Shown here: in pieces, positions 17,957 through 27,087 of the stretch
Position numbering within the stretch: position 1 is the stretch's first letter
How the letters are laid out: each line of letters opens with the position of its first letter
DNA from: JBCCEJ01 sp039030335
GTDB taxonomy: Bacteria; Pseudomonadota; Gammaproteobacteria; HK1
Assembly: GCA_039030335.1 (NCBI GenBank)
Contig: JBCCEJ010000015.1
Span: 18,643-82,642, forward strand
Reading direction: 5' to 3'
DNA length: 64,000 bases
Notes under the pieces: generated by a model
The model's database searches: none
The model's input: the letters and a program-made list of their open reading frames with translations, nothing else
Told to the model about the DNA's origin: nothing
Position numbers and translations under genes: made by a program

Positions 17957-18318
17957 TCGACTGTTTCTCCGAATGGGCCACCGCTGTGGGTGACTGGATA
18001 CACGTTACTACCACCGAGGAAGCAACTCTTATGCCAATAAATACTATTACTTTTAGAAACAGAGAGTTGTGACCTGTTTGGCGAAAGCGCATTCAAGCGA
18101 TACAGCAAAACTGTAAAGAATTCCGACAGTTCTCCGGCACGCTGGTCGAGCCGCTCGGCGTCGGCGCGCAGTTTAACAGGTACCAATCGCTCGGGGGACG
18201 TCACCAGATTGCGACCTGGTATGCGAAACCGGACCACCGTAATGGCGTAAAATAGACGGTCTGCCAAGAATTTCGTTCTGCAAGAATCGTCCGTTCGTCG
18301 ACGTGGAGGAAACTCGAA
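17957..18318. other. Divergent regulatory region between the PEP-CTERM gene and prsT
   Basis: This 362-base gap carries the minus-strand sigma-54 promoter. Its middle (about 18020-18130) is visibly AT-richer than the flanking genes, as expected for a regulatory region with activator binding. I found no equally good sigma-54 match on the plus strand for prsT; a TAAAAT hexamer near 18248 could be a -10 but has no clear -35. Confidence 0.5.
18021..18036 (-). promoter_or_regulatory. Sigma-54 (RpoN) promoter of the PEP-CTERM protein gene
   Basis: On the minus strand the sequence reads TGGCATAAGAGTTGCT. It matches the -24/-12 consensus TGGCACG-N4-TTGCW at 13 of the specified positions or so, with GG and GC exactly 10 bases apart. 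The predicted start would lie about 50 bases upstream of the ATG. Established knowledge: XrtA/PEP-CTERM systems are often run by the two-component pair PrsK/PrsR, whose regulator acts with RpoN. Confidence 0.72.
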
Positions 18319-21123
18319 GTGCGAACCAGCTCCTTGACCGTGTTGCTACTGGCGCTGGGCGTCGGCAGCCCTGCGATGGCAGCGCTCGATACGGCGGTGG
18401 GTTCCAATTCTTATGAATCGGCGCTCGAGTTTTTTCAGAACGGTCGGCCAAAAATCGCCGTCAGCCAACTGAAACAGGTGTTGTCTGACAATCCCAACGA
18501 CCTGCCATCGCGCATCCTCCTGGGTGAGGTGTATCTGAATCTCGGGTTCGCGGCCGCCGCAGAAGTGCAGTTTCGCGAAGCCCTCCGCGGTGGGGCCAAT
18601 CTGAGCTCGTTGGTCGTGCCGCTGGCTACCGCACTGTTCGAACAACGGAAGTTCGACACGTTGCTCGATGAATTCCACGCGGTCGGGCACGTCCCGGAGG
18701 TACAGACAGGACTACTCGTGCTACGCGGCCTGGCGCGCCTGGAACAAAGGGAGCCGGAGGCCGCGGCGAAAGCGTTTGCCGATGCGCTGCGAATCAGCCC
18801 CACGGAAGGTGCGCCCTATCTGGGGCGTGCGCAGGTCAGGCTGTTCAAGGGGCAACTTTCCGAAGCTGAGCGCGACGCCAGAACCGCGACGGAATTTGAT
18901 CCCGGCAGTGCGCAGGCGTGGTACGTACGCGGCATCATCGCGACGCACATGTCACAGAACGCCAACGCGCACGACTACCTGTCGAAGTCGCTGGACATCA
19001 ATCCGCAGAATATGCCCGCCCGAGCGGCAAGGGCGACCCTCGATATCCATGCCGGACGCATGGAAGCTGCGCGCGAGGATGTCGAGTTCGTGCGGAACAA
19101 TACGCCCGACGACGCCCAGGCGGCCTATTTGCACGCACGCATACTGGAGCACGACGGAAAGACAGAAGAAGCGCTCTCTGCCCTCGCCGCGGCCAGTTCC
19201 ACGATCACGGCTCTGCCTCCCGAGTACGTGCGCAACCACGCGCCCACTCTGATGCTGTCAGGCTACGTCAGCATCGCGCTCAAGAAGTACGAGGAGGCGT
19301 TCAAACACTTCAGCATCTTCGTCGCGCGTTTTCCGTCGCACCTCGGTGCTCGTCAGGTGCTCGCCCGATTGCACATTCGCCGCAAGGAGCTGCGGGATGC
19401 CTTCGATGTCTTGCAGCCCGTGTTTGCCCGGTCTGGAAATGACGCACGCATGTTGGCACTGCGCGCCACGCTGCTCGTAGGGCTCGGGCGAAACCGCGAG
19501 GCGGTTCCCGTGCTGGCGGCGCTGCACAGGGAAGATCCGGATGATGTGCAATTGCTGATGCGCTATGCACGCGCCCTGCTACAAAGCGGCGATCGCAGCA
19601 CTGGATTCGAACTGCTGAACCGCGTGCTGGAACTCGAACCTGAGAACGAGCTTGCCGCGCTGACCCTCGGCACATCGAGTATGCAGGTAGGTGATGCGGA
19701 GCGCGCGCTGGAAATGGCGGATCAGGTGCTGAAACACAATCCAGAGTCCGTCAATGCGTTCAACCTGAAAGGCACGGCGCTCATCGCCCTCAAGAAAGCC
19801 AAAGAAGGCCGGTTGGCCCTCGAGCAGGGGCTGTTGCTGGCCCCTGGCCACGTATCGATGTCGCGCAATCTGGCACGGATGCTGGTCATCGATGGAAACA
19901 TCGAGGCCGCTACCGCGATTTACGACAAGGTCCTGGAAGTACATCCCGAATCTCTGTCGACGATGCTGCAATACGCGGCGGTCTTGGAAAAGAACGGACG
20001 CTACGCCGAGTCGGAACAGGTTCTGCAGAAAGCCCGTAGCGTCGCGGGGCTGGATGTCACCCCATCGATCCGGCTCATCGATCAATACCTGCGGCGCAGC
20101 AACCTCGACGGCGCGCGCAGCGTGCTTCGGGAACTCGAGGCCGAACAGCGTGAGAACCTCGCCGTCATGGAGGCGCGCGGACGCGTCGAGATCGCCCGGG
20201 GCGAGTCCTACAAGGCACGTGCGACGTTCGAGAACATGGCGCGCCTCGCGGGGTTCGACGGCAAATTGCTCCGTCAGATAGCGCAACTTCAGATGCGTGT
20301 TGAAGACTATGCCGGCGCTCGCTGGTCCTTGCAGAAAGCGACCAAGTCCCAACCAGGCGACGTTCGCCCCCTCATCGGGTTGCTGAAGGTCGAATTGAGA
20401 ATGGGGCAGGCGTCCAAAGCGCGCAAGCATTTCGCGAAGCTCGAGGAACTGATGCCCGATCAGCCGAATCTGCATTCGCTCCGAGGCGACATACTCATCG
20501 CCGAGTCGCGTTTCGAGGAAGCGGCCGCTGCGTATGAGCTGTCGATGGAACGTGCAGGGCGTCGCATCTCGTCAGTCGTCATCAAGCGATACAAGGCACT
20601 CGGCTCGGCGGACCAGGTACAGGCGGCCGAGCAATACCTGCTCGACTGGCTGCGCACGAACCCCGACGATGTGATCGCCCGCATGCAACTCGGCGCGGGT
20701 TACGTGAGGGCGGGGGACCTCGAACGGGCGCGGGGCGTATACGAGGAGGTCCTGACGCGGCGCCCCGGCAACATCATGGCGCTGAACAATCTGGCGTCGC
20801 TGCTGCGCGATTCTGATCCGGCACGCGCGTTGGAACTCGCTCAGCGCGCCTACGACCTGGAGCCCGAAATGCCACCGGTACTCGACACGCTCGGGTGGGT
20901 ACTGGTCAAACAAGGCGAGTACGACCGGGGTCTCAAGCTGTTGCGCACGGCGCTGGCCCGTGCCGGCTCCAGGCCGGAGATCAACTACCACATCGCAGTG
21001 GCGCTGGACGGCGCCGGGCGCCGCGATTCTGCGGTCAAGCAGCTTCGCGCAGCCGTAAATTCGAGCCGGGATTTTCCCGGTCGCAGCGAGGCTGAAGCGT
21101 TGCTTTCGACCTGGCAGAACTGA
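18319..21123 (+). CDS. prsT: PEP-CTERM/XrtA system TPR-repeat protein PrsT
   Basis: A 934-residue protein made almost entirely of tetratricopeptide repeats, the size and layout of PrsT. Residues 1-21 form a signal peptide ending AMA, without a lipobox Cys, so it should be soluble in the periplasm or bound to partners rather than lipidated. The opening after the signal (ALEFFQNGRPKIAVSQLKQVL, LPSRILLGEVYLNLG) is the usual PrsT start. PrsT is tied to the exosortase/exopolysaccharide machinery; its exact role is not settled. The GTG start has a strong GGAGGA 8 bases upstream. The exosortase, PrsK and PrsR genes are not in this window. Confidence 0.88.
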   Translation: MRTSSLTVLLLALGVGSPAMAALDTAVGSNSYESALEFFQNGRPKIAVSQLKQVLSDNPNDLPSRILLGEVYLNLGFAAAAEVQFREALRGGANLSSLVVPLATALFEQRKFDTLLDEFHAVGHVPEVQTGLLVLRGLARLEQREPEAAAKAFADALRISPTEGAPYLGRAQVRLFKGQLSEAERDARTATEFDPGSAQAWYVRGIIATHMSQNANAHDYLSKSLDINPQNMPARAARATLDIHAGRMEAAREDVEFVRNNTPDDAQAAYLHARILEHDGKTEEALSALAAASSTITALPPEYVRNHAPTLMLSGYVSIALKKYEEAFKHFSIFVARFPSHLGARQVLARLHIRRKELRDAFDVLQPVFARSGNDARMLALRATLLVGLGRNREAVPVLAALHREDPDDVQLLMRYARALLQSGDRSTGFELLNRVLELEPENELAALTLGTSSMQVGDAERALEMADQVLKHNPESVNAFNLKGTALIALKKAKEGRLALEQGLLLAPGHVSMSRNLARMLVIDGNIEAATAIYDKVLEVHPESLSTMLQYAAVLEKNGRYAESEQVLQKARSVAGLDVTPSIRLIDQYLRRSNLDGARSVLRELEAEQRENLAVMEARGRVEIARGESYKARATFENMARLAGFDGKLLRQIAQLQMRVEDYAGARWSLQKATKSQPGDVRPLIGLLKVELRMGQASKARKHFAKLEELMPDQPNLHSLRGDILIAESRFEEAAAAYELSMERAGRRISSVVIKRYKALGSADQVQAAEQYLLDWLRTNPDDVIARMQLGAGYVRAGDLERARGVYEEVLTRRPGNIMALNNLASLLRDSDPARALELAQRAYDLEPEMPPVLDTLGWVLVKQGEYDRGLKLLRTALARAGSRPEINYHIAVALDGAGRRDSAVKQLRAAVNSSRDFPGRSEAEALLSTWQN

Positions 21124-21195
21124 CACTCTTCCACGCGGTGTGTTCGCTCCCGTAGGGGTGCGGGCCGGCGGAAAACTCACAGGAACGCGTCGTCC

Positions 21196-22407
21196 ATGTC
21201 GGAATTGAGTCGTGCTGACCGCCTCGACGGAATCGAACTGTCCCTCATCGTGCGCATTCAGGCACTCGCCGGAGAACTGCGTGACAAAGGTATCGATGTC
21301 ATTGGTCTGGGAACCGGCGAACCAGATTTCGATACCCCTCAGAACATCAAAGACGCCGCGGTCGCGGCGATTCAAAGCGGTGATACGAAGTATCCGTTGA
21401 CGGGCGGTACGCCAGCTCTGAAAACCGCAGTTCGCGATAAGTTCGCGCGCGAAAACGGGCTTGAGTTCGCGCCTTCTGAAATTATCGTCTCAACCGGCGC
21501 CAAACAGGTCCTGTTCAACGCCCTCATGGCCACGGTGAATCCTGGTGACGAGGTCATCATCCCGGCGCCGTTCTGGGGTGTGTATCGCGATATCGTGCGC
21601 ATCTGCGGTGGTATTCCGGTCATCATCGAATGCGCTCAGGACAACGGTTTTCTGCTGACCTCAGAACAGCTCCGGGCCGCCATCTCGCCGCGCACGCGTT
21701 GGCTGATGCTGAATTCACCTTCCAATCCATCCGGCGCGGCCTACAGCGGCGAGCAGTTGGATGCCTTGATGACCGTCGTGCGCGAGCATCCGCACGTGGC
21801 GGTGCTGAGCGATGAGATCTACGAGCATCTGACGTACGACGGGAACGCCCACGTCGGCGTCTTGAACATTGCGCCTGACCTTCGCGACCGGTGCCTGATC
21901 GTCAATGGCGTGTCAAAGGCCTATGCCATGACCGGCTGGCGGATCGGCTACGCCGCAGGACCGGCGTCGCTGATATCCAGCATGGTTGCCGTGCAGGGGC
22001 ACGTGACCTCAGGCGCGTCGTCGATCGGACAGGCGGCCGCGGCCGCGGCCCTCAACGGTCCCCAGGACGAGGTGCGCCGGCGCGCGGTGGAATTTGAAAA
22101 GCGCCGCGATCGCGTCGTGAGCATGCTCAATCAGGCGCACGGTATTCACTGCCCCAACCCGAACGGGGCGTTCTACGTGTTTCCGTCCTGCGCGGGCTTG
22201 CAAGGCAAGCGCACGCCGGCCGGTGCCGTAATCGCGTCTGAACTGGACTTCTGCGATTACCTTTTGAAGGACCATGGGGTCGCCGTGGTGCCGGGAGCAG
22301 AGTTTGGTCTGCCGTGGCATTTCCGCATCTCGTACGCCTACGCGCAGGAATCGCTGAACACGGCCTGCGAACGGATCCAGCAGGCGAGCGCCGAACTGCG
22401 CGACTGA
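21196..22407 (+). CDS. PLP-dependent class I aminotransferase (aspartate aminotransferase type)
   Basis: A 403-residue fold-type I enzyme. The family's IGLGTGEPDFDTP opening, the YPLTGGTPALK substrate-loop region, NSPSNPSG, SDEIYEHLTYDG and the PLP lysine in SKAYAMTGWRIGY are all present. It transfers an amino group between aspartate (or a related amino acid) and 2-oxoglutarate. It starts 72 bases after prsT on the same strand; the spacing does not exclude read-through but the functions are unrelated. Confidence 0.9.
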   Translation: MSELSRADRLDGIELSLIVRIQALAGELRDKGIDVIGLGTGEPDFDTPQNIKDAAVAAIQSGDTKYPLTGGTPALKTAVRDKFARENGLEFAPSEIIVSTGAKQVLFNALMATVNPGDEVIIPAPFWGVYRDIVRICGGIPVIIECAQDNGFLLTSEQLRAAISPRTRWLMLNSPSNPSGAAYSGEQLDALMTVVREHPHVAVLSDEIYEHLTYDGNAHVGVLNIAPDLRDRCLIVNGVSKAYAMTGWRIGYAAGPASLISSMVAVQGHVTSGASSIGQAAAAAALNGPQDEVRRRAVEFEKRRDRVVSMLNQAHGIHCPNPNGAFYVFPSCAGLQGKRTPAGAVIASELDFCDYLLKDHGVAVVPGAEFGLPWHFRISYAYAQESLNTACERIQQASAELRD

Positions 22408-22461
22408 TGAGGCAGCGCCCGTGACGCGCTGTTCGCGGGGCGGGCCTGAGGCGCTGGATCA

Positions 22462-23490
22462 TCAGTGTGGCGAGACCTCGACCGCTCGCAGGGCCGGCAA
22501 CAGCTCATCTGAAATCAGCCGCATGCTGTGTAGCGAGGTCGTGAGCGGCATGCCAACCCAGTGGGTCCGGAGCACCATGTGGTTGACGCCGAACTCCTCC
22601 CAAAACGGACGTAGCTGTCCGTAACACTCCTCTGGCGAACCGATGACGAAGCGATCGGTCACGAGGTCTTCAATACTCTTGTCGAAAGACTCGTTCGCAG
22701 GCATGACCTTGTCTTGTCCCCAGGTCGCATAGTCACGGTACTTGCTCGCGAGATACGGTCCGGCCATCTGCAAAGCCGTCTGGCGGTCTTTCGCGCAGAA
22801 AATCTCGCGAAACAGAGGCAATTCCGCCGGTGCCGGCTTGCCCTGTGCGCGCAGCTCGTCGCGGTATACCCCCATGTGTTTTCGTACGGTATCGGCAGTC
22901 GAATGCGGGTTGATGAACCAGGTGTCGCCAATGCGGGCGGCTCGGCGGATCGCCGGATCGTTGTTGGCCGCTACCCAGATCGGCGGCCGTGGTTGCTGCA
23001 CGGGGCGGATGTTCATCCGCACATTTTCGAGCAGGCACGTGTCGCTTTCGTGGCTGACCGACTCTTCGGTCCAAAGACGCTGCACCAGTTCAAGGCATTC
23101 CTCGAAGCGTGCGACACGTTGGCCTTTCGGTACGCGGAATGCATTGAATTCCACTTCGCGATAGCCGAGCCCTACACCGAATATGAAGTTGCCGCGGGCG
23201 AAAATGTCGAGCGTCGCAACGGTCTCGGCGACATAGACCGGGTTGTGCAGATTGGCTAGCAGGATGCCGAGCCCGGTAGTCATCTCGCCGCACTCCGGCA
23301 TTAGTCGGGTCAGAAACGGCACGAGCTGAAACTGCTGGTTGTCGCCTTCGTTCAGGTAGTGCTGGCCGGCAAAAAGCGAATCCCAGCCGCGGTCGCGTGC
23401 GTGGTGCACCATGGCGATTTGGTCACTCAACGCATGAACCATGTCCTGGTCGCAACGTTGCTGGCACGTCAGAAAAAGGCCAACTTTCAC
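22462..23490 (-). CDS. LLM-class flavin-dependent oxidoreductase
   Basis: A 342-residue luciferase-fold protein starting VKVGLFLTCQQ. GTG 23490 is preferred because GAGGTG lies just upstream and the N-terminal beta strand starts there; the frame is open to 23520. Features include GWDSLFAGQHYL, NLHNPVYVAETVATLDIFARGNFIFGVGLGYREVEFNAF and a WGQD segment shared with the paralogue at 14664-15692. It points away from the next LLM gene, with about 135 bases between the two starts. Confidence 0.85.
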   Translation of the reverse strand: MKVGLFLTCQQRCDQDMVHALSDQIAMVHHARDRGWDSLFAGQHYLNEGDNQQFQLVPFLTRLMPECGEMTTGLGILLANLHNPVYVAETVATLDIFARGNFIFGVGLGYREVEFNAFRVPKGQRVARFEECLELVQRLWTEESVSHESDTCLLENVRMNIRPVQQPRPPIWVAANNDPAIRRAARIGDTWFINPHSTADTVRKHMGVYRDELRAQGKPAPAELPLFREIFCAKDRQTALQMAGPYLASKYRDYATWGQDKVMPANESFDKSIEDLVTDRFVIGSPEECYGQLRPFWEEFGVNHMVLRTHWVGMPLTTSLHSMRLISDELLPALRAVEVSPH

Positions 23491-23625
23491 AGATACACCT
23501 CGAGAGCTCGGCCGCTGCATGCGGAGAAATCAGCGCGAGAGCATACCTGACCGCGGGCCTGGCATGACATCAGCACTGGTTCCGTTCAAACTTGCGGGTT
23601 ATTGCGGGCGCGTGAGGTGAAGGCG

Positions 23626-24597
23626 ATGAGTATTGCAGTAGGCATTGGCTTGATGGACTTCCCGTTCAGCGGAGCGCGGGACTTCTGGCGTTGGGTCGAT
23701 GTGTGCGAAGAAGGCGGACTGGATTCGATCTGGCAGACCGATCGTCTGGTTTCGCGCAAGCCCGTGCTCGAATGCATGAGCACGATGGCGGCCCTGTCCG
23801 GTGCCACCAGGAAGATCAAGTTCGGCATGAACGTGCTCGCGCTGGGATTTCGCGACCCTCTGGTAGTCGCAAAGGAATGCGCCACTATCGACATGCTGAG
23901 CGAGGGGCGGCTCCTGCCGGCATTCGGCTCAGGCTCGCCATCCAGTCCCGACTGGGCGGCTACCGGCCGGACCGAAAAGGGGCGTGGCCGGCGCACCGAC
24001 GAGGCGCTGGAGATCATCGCGCGCCTGTGGAGCGGGGAAGACCTGCACTTTGAAGGCGAGTTCTTCAATTACGCAGGCGCGCATATCTCGCCGTTGCCAG
24101 TCCAACGCAAGATTCCGCTCTGGTTTGGCGGCTCCGGCCCCGTTTCGGTCACCCGTACGGCGCAGTACGGCAGTGGCTGGCTGGGCGGTCGGGAAACGCC
24201 GGAACAGGCCGGTAAGGCCATGATGGCCATCCGCCTGGCCGCGCGCGATCTTGGCCGCCGCGTGCCGAGCGACCATTTCGGCGCAAGCTTTGGTTACCGG
24301 CACGGCTCGCCGGAAGAGCCGGTCTTCCATGACTACATCGACCGTCTCAAGCAGCGCTTTCCAAAACGCGATCCCAGCCGGTCCGTCGTCGCCGGTGACG
24401 CGGACGTCGTGCTTGCGCGTATCGCGGATTACGCGGCCGCGGGTATCTCGAAGTTTGTGCTCCGCCCGATCGGAGCTGATGACGACGATATCATCGACCA
24501 GACGAAGTGGCTTGCCGACGAGATCATCCCGCGTCTTGGTGAGCTGAGCGAGAATATCCCGGAACTGCCGCCCGAAGTGCTGGAGACCGCCACCTGA
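23626..24597 (+). CDS. LLM-class flavin/F420-dependent oxidoreductase
   Basis: A 323-residue luciferase-fold protein. ATG 23626 follows a GAGGTGAAGG ribosome site. Landmarks are GLDSIWQTDRLVSRKPVLECMSTMAAL, NVLALGFRDPLVVAKECATIDMLSEGRLLPAFGSG and WFGGSGPVSVTRTAQYGSGWLGG. It is translationally coupled to the Rieske oxygenase (stop and start overlap in ATGA), so the two probably act on the same compound. The neighbouring minus-strand LLM gene may belong to the same pathway. Confidence 0.85.
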   Translation: MSIAVGIGLMDFPFSGARDFWRWVDVCEEGGLDSIWQTDRLVSRKPVLECMSTMAALSGATRKIKFGMNVLALGFRDPLVVAKECATIDMLSEGRLLPAFGSGSPSSPDWAATGRTEKGRGRRTDEALEIIARLWSGEDLHFEGEFFNYAGAHISPLPVQRKIPLWFGGSGPVSVTRTAQYGSGWLGGRETPEQAGKAMMAIRLAARDLGRRVPSDHFGASFGYRHGSPEEPVFHDYIDRLKQRFPKRDPSRSVVAGDADVVLARIADYAAAGISKFVLRPIGADDDDIIDQTKWLADEIIPRLGELSENIPELPPEVLETAT

Positions 24598-25772
24598 TGA
24601 GACATGCACTGCAAGTCGAGATTCTGAACAAGGTGCTGGAATTGAGCGCGGCTGGCACCACGCAGATGGCCGAAGACGTTACCCGCATTCCGGTCGAGGT
24701 CTACTACAGCGACGCTCAGCGCGCACTCGAACAGAAGAATATTTTCAAAGGGCATCCGCTGGTCTTCGCGATGTCTCACGAAGTCCCTGAGCCCGGCTGC
24801 TACAAGACCAACGACCGTTACGGCCTGCCGTTACTGTTGACGCGCGACATCGATGGGAACGCCCACGCGTTTCTTAATGTATGCCGGCACCGCGGCGCGC
24901 GTGTTGCGGCTGCAGACCACGGCAAGGTCCGCAAGGTGTTGTCGTGTCCGTACCACGGTTGGAGCTACGACCTGGCCGGCCGCCTCGTGCACATTCCCGG
25001 CAAACATTCGTTCAAGGGATTCGACCCGAGTTGTAATGGTCTGGTGGAGTTGCCGACCGAAGAACGCCACGGTCTCATCTGGGGGCGCCTGGAACCCGAT
25101 GCCGAGTTGGACGTCGCTGCGTATCTCGGCAGCTTTGACGAAGATCTCGCTGGATTCGGTTTACCTGAAAGCCATTTTCTGACCCAGGAACTGATCGAAC
25201 AGCCGTTCAACTGGAAGATCGGCATCGACACTTTTCTGGAGCCGTATCACTTCGGCATTTTGCATCGCAACAGCATCGGCCCACTGTTTCTGCACGACAC
25301 CTGTGTCGTCGACACGGAGGGCCCGCACATTCGCGAGGTGTTGCCGCGCAAATCCACCGCGAAACTGCCTGAGATTCCAGTGGATGAGTGGGATCTCCCG
25401 AACCACTCTGCGATGGTCTACGTGCTTTATCCGAATACGATTTGGGTCATGCAGCGCGACCATATCGAACTGTGGCGCATTTACGCCGACCCGCACGACT
25501 CGGACAAATGCTCGATGACGATGGACTTCATGACGCCAGAGCCGGTGACGTCCGACAAGGCCATGGTGCATTGGCAGAAGAACATCGACATCCTGCTGAA
25601 GACGGTGCTGGAAGAGGACTTCCCGGCCGGTGCCGGCATTCAGTTCGGGTTGCGTTCAGGCGCGCAGAGTCATTTCGTCTTCGGACGTAACGAGCCGGCG
25701 CTGGCGCATTTCGAGACCACCATCGGCCAGCAGACGTGGAATACGCGCGCGGCCGCTGAAGCGGCCGAGTAG
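24597..25772 (+). CDS. Rieske [2Fe-2S] ring-hydroxylating oxygenase, alpha subunit
   Basis: A 391-residue two-domain oxygenase. The Rieske cluster motif CRHRG then, 17 residues on, CPYHGW is complete. The catalytic domain has NWKIGIDTFLEPYHFGILH, which supplies the two His ligands of the mononuclear iron, and an Asp-containing EEDFPAGAGIQFGLRSG segment as the likely third ligand. Such subunits take electrons from a reductase and hydroxylate aromatic or other organic substrates. No ferredoxin, reductase or beta subunit is next to it. The ATG overlaps the stop of the LLM gene. The substrate cannot be deduced. Confidence 0.9.
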   Translation: MRHALQVEILNKVLELSAAGTTQMAEDVTRIPVEVYYSDAQRALEQKNIFKGHPLVFAMSHEVPEPGCYKTNDRYGLPLLLTRDIDGNAHAFLNVCRHRGARVAAADHGKVRKVLSCPYHGWSYDLAGRLVHIPGKHSFKGFDPSCNGLVELPTEERHGLIWGRLEPDAELDVAAYLGSFDEDLAGFGLPESHFLTQELIEQPFNWKIGIDTFLEPYHFGILHRNSIGPLFLHDTCVVDTEGPHIREVLPRKSTAKLPEIPVDEWDLPNHSAMVYVLYPNTIWVMQRDHIELWRIYADPHDSDKCSMTMDFMTPEPVTSDKAMVHWQKNIDILLKTVLEEDFPAGAGIQFGLRSGAQSHFVFGRNEPALAHFETTIGQQTWNTRAAAEAAE

Positions 25773-25832
25773 GGGCCGCTCATCTCGTCGATACTTGCCG
25801 GTCAGCTGCCGCGAACTGTCCGGTCCCGGGCG

Positions 25833-26918
25833 TCAGTTGAAGACGATGACGCCACGTGCGTTGGCACCCGCTTCCAGGTCCGAAAATGCCTCTTCGGCTT
25901 CGTCGATCGAATAAGTGCGTGAAATCATACGGTCCAGATCGAGCTTGCCCTGTTTGTAGAGATCCATGTACATCTCGAAGTCGACCTTGGTGTTGACGCT
26001 ACCGTACATGCATCCCTGAATGGTCTTGGAAGTCAGCGGCAGCACCAGTGCGTTGACAGAGAACCGTTCTTCCATCCGACCCACGCCGACCAGCACCGCC
26101 GTGCCGCCACGCCGTGCGACCTTGACGCACATTTCGATCGTCGACGGGCGCCCGATGACTTCGAATGCGTAGTCGACGCCAATGCCATTCGTCATGGCCT
26201 GAACTTCCTTTACCGCATGGCCGCCAGGCGTGACCGTGTCGGTCGCACCGAACTCTCGGGCCATTTCCATTTTCTCTGCCGACAGATCGACGGCAATAAT
26301 CTGCTTGGCCCCAGCGATCCGGCAACCCTGGATAACCGACAGACCCACACCCCCACATCCGAACACGGCGACCGTTGAACCGGGTTCGACTTCCGCAGTC
26401 TTGATGGCCGCGCCGACGCCGGTGGTGATACCGCAGCCGATCAGTGCCGCCGATTTGAAATCGATCTCAGACGACATTGGTACCACGCAGATCGACGGCA
26501 CCACGGCGTACTCCGCCATGTTGCCGAGGAACGACATCACGGCAATGTGTTCACCGTCCAGTCGGGCCCGGCTGGTGCCATCGAGCAGGTTGCCGTCCTG
26601 TTTCCCGACCGTGCAAAGGTAGGGTTCGCTTCTTGCGCAGTGATAGCACTGTCCGCAGTTAGGGATGAACGACAGGATGACCGGATCGCCCGGCTTGACG
26701 TTGGTTACGCCTTCGCCTACGGCTTCCACGATACCGGCACCTTCGTGGCCGAGCACCGTTGGAAACGGCGTCGGGATGGTGCCGTTGATCATCGACAGGT
26801 CGGAGTGACACACGCCCGTCGCTTTCATCTTGACGAGCACTTCGCCGGTCTTCGGTGCGTCCAACTCGACGTTGACGACAGAAAAGCGGTTCATTTCGTG
26901 GGCGACTACGGCCTTCAT
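25833..26918 (-). CDS. Zinc-dependent alcohol dehydrogenase (class III-like)
   Basis: A 361-residue medium-chain dehydrogenase. Catalytic zinc ligands are in TGVCHSDL and GHEGAG. The structural zinc loop has the four Cys in CGQCYHCARSEPYLC. The cofactor site is FGCGGVGLSVIQG followed by an Asp at the end of the next strand (VDLS), which indicates NAD. It oxidises an alcohol to an aldehyde or the reverse. It converges with the Rieske gene, so no operon link is shown. The lead of about 170 bases upstream holds no gene. Confidence 0.9.
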   Translation of the reverse strand: MKAVVAHEMNRFSVVNVELDAPKTGEVLVKMKATGVCHSDLSMINGTIPTPFPTVLGHEGAGIVEAVGEGVTNVKPGDPVILSFIPNCGQCYHCARSEPYLCTVGKQDGNLLDGTSRARLDGEHIAVMSFLGNMAEYAVVPSICVVPMSSEIDFKSAALIGCGITTGVGAAIKTAEVEPGSTVAVFGCGGVGLSVIQGCRIAGAKQIIAVDLSAEKMEMAREFGATDTVTPGGHAVKEVQAMTNGIGVDYAFEVIGRPSTIEMCVKVARRGGTAVLVGVGRMEERFSVNALVLPLTSKTIQGCMYGSVNTKVDFEMYMDLYKQGKLDLDRMISRTYSIDEAEEAFSDLEAGANARGVIVFN

Positions 26919-27087
26919 TGGTCTTCTCTCCGGTTCGATGGGGTGGTGCGTCGGTCGCGAGCAGGGCGTAGTAGCCGCGGTCGCGCCTGGGCTCGTATCC
27001 GTTCAGGCTGCCCCGGCAACCAACGATTTGTCCAGTGCCGCGTGTCGGTGTCCGTGAGGGCCGAAATGTCAACGTCCCATAAGTGCT

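Noticed and set aside
18060..18318. Sigma-54-like sites for prsT on the plus strand
   Set aside because: Several TGGC or CGGCACG words occur, but none has GC at the correct 10-base distance from GG.
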